A stretch of 6,568 nucleotides of DNA from Chthoniobacter flavus (GTDB lineage: Bacteria > Verrucomicrobiota > Verrucomicrobiia > Chthoniobacterales > DYNR01). Within the stretch, counting starts at the first letter, position 1. Every line of letters begins with the position of its first letter. The stretch spans positions 1 through 6,568 of the forward strand of contig DYNR01000134.1 in the NCBI GenBank assembly GCA_020720945.1. Direction: 5' to 3'. Position numbers and translations under genes: made by a program. Under the pieces are notes generated by a model. The model searched no databases. It worked only from the letters and a program-made list of their open reading frames with translations, and was not told where the DNA came from. This document shows positions 6,428 to 6,568 of this stretch, piece after piece.

Positions 6428-6568
6428 TCAATTTTCCTTTTTCCTTCGCAGTTCCTCTTCCAACCTCGCCAACCTTGCCAGAGCTTCTTCTTTCAACCTC
6501 CGCTCTTCCTCCTTCTGTCTCCGTTCCTCTTCCGCCCTCAACTCCGCCTCTTTCTTCAACATCCTCTC
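6428..6568 (-). CDS. C-terminal tail of an upstream protein, charged helical or coiled-coil (5' part outside window)
   Basis: Reading in from the right edge, 46 codons are open and end at TGA 6430-6428. The residues are almost all Glu, Lys, Arg, Leu and Ala with no Pro or Gly (for example KKEAELRAEEERRQKEEERR), and Leu recurs at roughly heptad distance towards the end (ALARLARLEEELRRKKEN). This predicts a long charged alpha helix or coiled coil, such as the tail of a TolA-like, ATPase-associated or structural protein; the family cannot be named from this piece. An in-frame ATG at the third codon would allow a 44-residue protein, but a longer gene entering the window is more likely. The stop lies 264 nt before the porin, so any link to the arginine operon is unclear. 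Confidence 0.6.
   Translation of the reverse strand, partial: ERMLKKEAELRAEEERRQKEEERRLKEEALARLARLEEELRRKKEN

Overview
The window reads as one minus-strand gene cluster, transcribed from right to left. It has the shape of an arginine-dependent acid-resistance operon carrying its own outer-membrane porin. In transcription order it holds: the last 46 residues of an upstream gene ending in a highly charged helix (6568-6428); a 264-base leader with small repeats (6427-6164); a secreted OprB-family porin (6163-4841); a full-length PLP-dependent arginine decarboxylase of the AdiA type (4827-2524); an arginine/agmatine antiporter of the AdiC type (2516-1206); an unrecognised 80-residue single-span membrane protein whose start overlaps the antiporter stop (1209-967); and a 6-phosphogluconate dehydrogenase that runs off the left edge (920-1).

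The genes fit together as follows. Arginine would cross the outer membrane through the porin and enter the cytoplasm through the antiporter. The decarboxylase then consumes a proton to make agmatine and CO2, and agmatine leaves through the same antiporter. The gaps inside the porin-decarboxylase-antiporter-small protein block are 13 nt, 7 nt and an ATGA overlap, which strongly suggests one transcript. The dehydrogenase follows after 46 nt with a good ribosome binding site and no visible terminator, so it may be co-transcribed. Porin, decarboxylase, antiporter is also the logic of the chlamydial AaxA-AaxB-AaxC system. Here, however, the decarboxylase is the large fold-type-I AdiA enzyme, not the small pyruvoyl enzyme AaxB. 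No AdiY-like or other regulator is present in the window.

The organism is a diderm bacterium: the porin has a signal peptide and a C-terminal Phe. GC content looks mid-to-high fifties by eye, and the coding strand is G-rich. The OprB/AaxA-like porin and the style of the intergenic repeats would suit the PVC group (Verrucomicrobiota, Lentisphaerota or Chlamydiota), but this is a weak inference. Nothing looks like a phage, an insertion sequence, a CRISPR array or an RNA gene. The long plus-strand open frames are antisense shadows of the minus-strand genes.
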